Below, piece by piece: positions 13,615 to 15,605 of a stretch of 15,605 nucleotides of DNA. The stretch's first letter is position 1; each line of letters starts with the position of its first letter. This stretch comes from an uncultured Bacteroidales bacterium (GTDB lineage: Bacteria; Bacteroidota; Bacteroidia; Bacteroidales; WCHB1-69), in the NCBI GenBank assembly GCA_937901455.1, contig CALDIA010000013.1, positions 1 to 15,605 on the forward strand, read 5' to 3'. The translations under genes were made by a program, and so were the position numbers. A model generated the notes under the pieces. That model searched no databases, was not told the DNA's origin, and saw only the letters and a list, made by a program, of their open reading frames with translations.

Positions 13615-15605
13615 TCACTCCCTATACCTCACCCTTATCACCCTCTTCTCGTTGTCAATCTCGATTTTTCCCAATCTGCCCAACACGCTTTGGCCGAGGA
13701 GGAGCGGGGCGTTCTGGCTTTTCACCACCGAGGCGCGGACGTTGGTGAGTTCGAGGTCGCCTATCTTCACCGATTTCAGGTTGATGACGGTGCCTTCGCT
13801 CACGTTGCCGTCGGCGGTGAGATAGTTTTGCTTGCCGACAACATCGAGAGGGGAGAGGTACTTGTTTTTCAGCATGAAGGTGGCCTCCACCATCGACATG
13901 GTCACGTCGCTGGCGCCGGTATCGAATACGAAATGCAACGGCAAGCCGTTGACGATGCATTGCACCTCTGTGACGCCACGTGTCTTGGTGAAAGGTATCT
14001 CCACCTCGATGTCATCCCTCATCGGCGGGGCGGCTTCCCCTGTCGGTTGCACCTTTGCCCGGTATTCGGCCACCATGTCCTTGAAGGCCTGCGTGTCGCG
14101 TATGTTGTCGAGGTCGTCGTCAAGCCCGATGTGTGCGAAGCTGTTATAGCCTTTCTCGAAAGCCGTCTTCAGGTAGCCCAAGGCCTTGTCGGTCTCGCCC
14201 ATCAACGAATAGAGGCAGGCCGCGTTGTAGTAAACGCCGTTATTGTCGGGGAACGAGTCGATGATGCGTTGGTTGTACTCGACGGCTTTTGCTCTTTCTC
14301 CTAACGCCAAATAAGCATATTGCGCACACGAACCCATCGAAGGAACCGTGTCTTTCGCCACGACGCTCCTATAATCGTCCATGGCGTTTTTCACCAAACC
14401 CTTCTTCGTGTACATGTCGCCACGGCCAGAATACGAATAGAAATAATCGGGGTTGAGTAATATGGCTGTGGAATAGTCCTCGATGGCCTCATCTGTCATG
14501 TTGAGATTGTCTTCGAAGAACCCCTTCCGATAATGGAAATAGTAATATTCGGGCGCTTCGGCAATGCAAACATCCATGTCGGCGAGAGCCTCGTCCGTTA
14601 ATCCGGCGTCGTATTCGTAGTTGGCCTTATACATCTTATAGATTGTCTTTTCCGGCTCCATTTGGATGGCCTGGCCGATATGGTCAATGGCTTGTGCGTA
14701 GTCGCCCAACTCAGCGTAACATGAAGCAATTCTGTTATGTACAAGTCCAAAGCTGTTGAGCTCGTTGGACTTTTTGTAACAATCAATGGCCTTGCCGAAG
14801 TTTTCGGTTTCTTCATAGACAATGCCCGAACAGTAAGGCCAATAATAGTTGTTGGGTTCTTTCAATTGTTGGATTCTAAGTTTGGAAGTCATGGTTGTTG
14901 AGGCTGAATCGGCCATGATGGTGCCTAAAAGGTAAAACGCCTTATCGTTCCCATCGATGCCCAATGCCGTGATGATGTCGTCAGCGGCCTTGTCGTATTG
15001 GTCAAGGGCTGCGTATGCTTCAGCCCTGAAAGAATAGCATTGCGAATAGTCTTTGCCATACAGCTTCACAACATGGTCAAACTGTTTGATGGCATCTTCA
15101 TATTTCTTCTGCGCATTGGCGTTGCGACCTTTCCCCATGTAACCTTGGCTATCGTTGGGATCCAATTCAATCATTTTGTCATAGTCCTTGTCAGACAGGT
15201 CATATTTCCCAATTTGGTAGTACAAATCAGCCCTGTCATCATAACAGCGCGAATCATCCGGGCAGAGCCTTATGGCTTTTGTGTAGTTTGCGGCGGCTTC
15301 GTCATAATCCTGCAAGTCGGTATAAATGTCGCCTCTGATACGACAAACCATGCAAAGATATTCTTTGTCTTTGGAAGGAATGTTTTTCTGAGCCTTTTCA
15401 AGCATGGAGAGAGCGTCGCCATACATTTCGTTGTCGTACAAGATATATCCCATCCAAGCAAAGGCATAGCCATTCTTCGGATTGTCTCGCGTCTCCTTCT
15501 CGAAATAATCATAGGCATCGGCCTCTTTGCCTTCACGCAGACACTCAAACCCTCTATTATAATAATAGGTGTCTGGGCGTTTCACGTTTTGTGCAAATAG
15601 TTGCA
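13615..15605 (-). CDS. Secreted TPR-repeat protein with C-terminal retropepsin-like protease domain, 5' end missing
   Basis: The frame is open to the right edge. A GTG at 15585 could be taken as a start, but the codons before it read QLFAQN, the typical end of a signal peptide with a cleavage site after A-Q, so the true start lies outside the window and the protein is exported. From the GTG there are 656 residues. About a dozen tetratricopeptide repeats fill residues 1-500 (for example AFAWMGYILYDNEMYGDALS and KAIRLCPDDSRCYDDRADLY), a protein-interaction solenoid. The C-terminal domain is a clan AA aspartic protease with DTGASD (555-560) and PLLLGQSVLGRLG, closely related to the stand-alone protease lipoprotein at 3240-3785. 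This end of the gene is markedly GC-rich compared with the operon beyond it. Likely role: a periplasmic scaffold that binds partners with its TPRs and cleaves one of them. The stop lies 51 bases before the VWA gene. Confidence 0.9.
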   Translation of the reverse strand, partial: QLFAQNVKRPDTYYYNRGFECLREGKEADAYDYFEKETRDNPKNGYAFAWMGYILYDNEMYGDALSMLEKAQKNIPSKDKEYLCMVCRIRGDIYTDLQDYDEAAANYTKAIRLCPDDSRCYDDRADLYYQIGKYDLSDKDYDKMIELDPNDSQGYMGKGRNANAQKKYEDAIKQFDHVVKLYGKDYSQCYSFRAEAYAALDQYDKAADDIITALGIDGNDKAFYLLGTIMADSASTTMTSKLRIQQLKEPNNYYWPYCSGIVYEETENFGKAIDCYKKSNELNSFGLVHNRIASCYAELGDYAQAIDHIGQAIQMEPEKTIYKMYKANYEYDAGLTDEALADMDVCIAEAPEYYYFHYRKGFFEDNLNMTDEAIEDYSTAILLNPDYFYSYSGRGDMYTKKGLVKNAMDDYRSVVAKDTVPSMGSCAQYAYLALGERAKAVEYNQRIIDSFPDNNGVYYNAACLYSLMGETDKALGYLKTAFEKGYNSFAHIGLDDDLDNIRDTQAFKDMVAEYRAKVQPTGEAAPPMRDDIEVEIPFTKTRGVTEVQCIVNGLPLHFVFDTGASDVTMSMVEATFMLKNKYLSPLDVVGKQNYLTADGNVSEGTVINLKSVKIGDLELTNVRASVVKSQNAPLLLGQSVLGRLGKIEIDNEKRVIRVRYRE

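Noticed and set aside
13690..14304. Long plus-strand frame of 204 codons, and a similar 200-codon one at 14998-15600
   Set aside because: Both lie antisense to the TPR-protease gene, whose frame has clear TPR repeats and DTGAS. They are by-products of its codon composition.

Overview
The window looks like a chromosomal segment of a Bacteroidota member, probably order Bacteroidales. The grounds are lipoprotein signal peptides with lipoboxes, promoter elements of the TAnnTTTG type in front of two genes, no consistent Shine-Dalgarno sequences, a DUF4143-type AAA ATPase gene, and the start of what reads as a Bacteroidota prfB. Every confident gene lies on the minus strand, so transcription runs from the right end of the window to the left.

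Layout in transcription order (right to left). One long, tightly packed operon enters from beyond the right edge and runs to 1731: a secreted TPR protein ending in a retropepsin-like protease domain (13615-15605, 5' end outside the window); a VWA-domain lipoprotein (12199-13563); a small three-helix membrane protein (11736-12191); a tubulin/FtsZ-like protein (10239-11723); a giant actin/Hsp70-fold protein (6938-10231); a two-helix membrane protein with a coiled coil (6162-6929); a MotA/ExbB-like channel with a long coiled-coil tail, resembling ZorA (4471-6159); a MotB/OmpA-like partner, resembling ZorB (3782-4474); a retropepsin-like lipoprotein (3240-3785); a DNA/RNA non-specific endonuclease lipoprotein (2482-3243); and a lipoprotein resembling phosphodiester glycosidases (1731-2468). 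Gaps are at most about 50 bases, often under 13, and three junctions are 4-base ATGA overlaps. After a 426-base intergenic stretch with three evenly spaced palindromes and a gene remnant come the AAA ATPase (99-1304) and the first 18 codons of prfB at the left edge.

The operon is the notable part. It combines an ion-driven MotA/MotB-type envelope motor pair, as in Zorya anti-phage defence, with an actin-like ATPase and a tubulin-like GTPase, a VWA protein, several envelope-anchored hydrolases (two paralogous aspartic proteases and a nuclease), and two accessory membrane proteins. No ZorC, ZorD or ZorE equivalent is visible, so this is not a canonical Zorya locus. My inference is a transenvelope machine: the motor tail and the two nucleotide-binding filament-fold proteins act on the cytoplasmic side, and the VWA protein, proteases and nuclease act on the periplasmic or surface side. 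Whether it serves defence, secretion, surface remodelling or something else cannot be told from the sequence. The operon interior is visibly more AT-rich than the AAA gene and the TPR-protease gene, which fits acquisition as a block.
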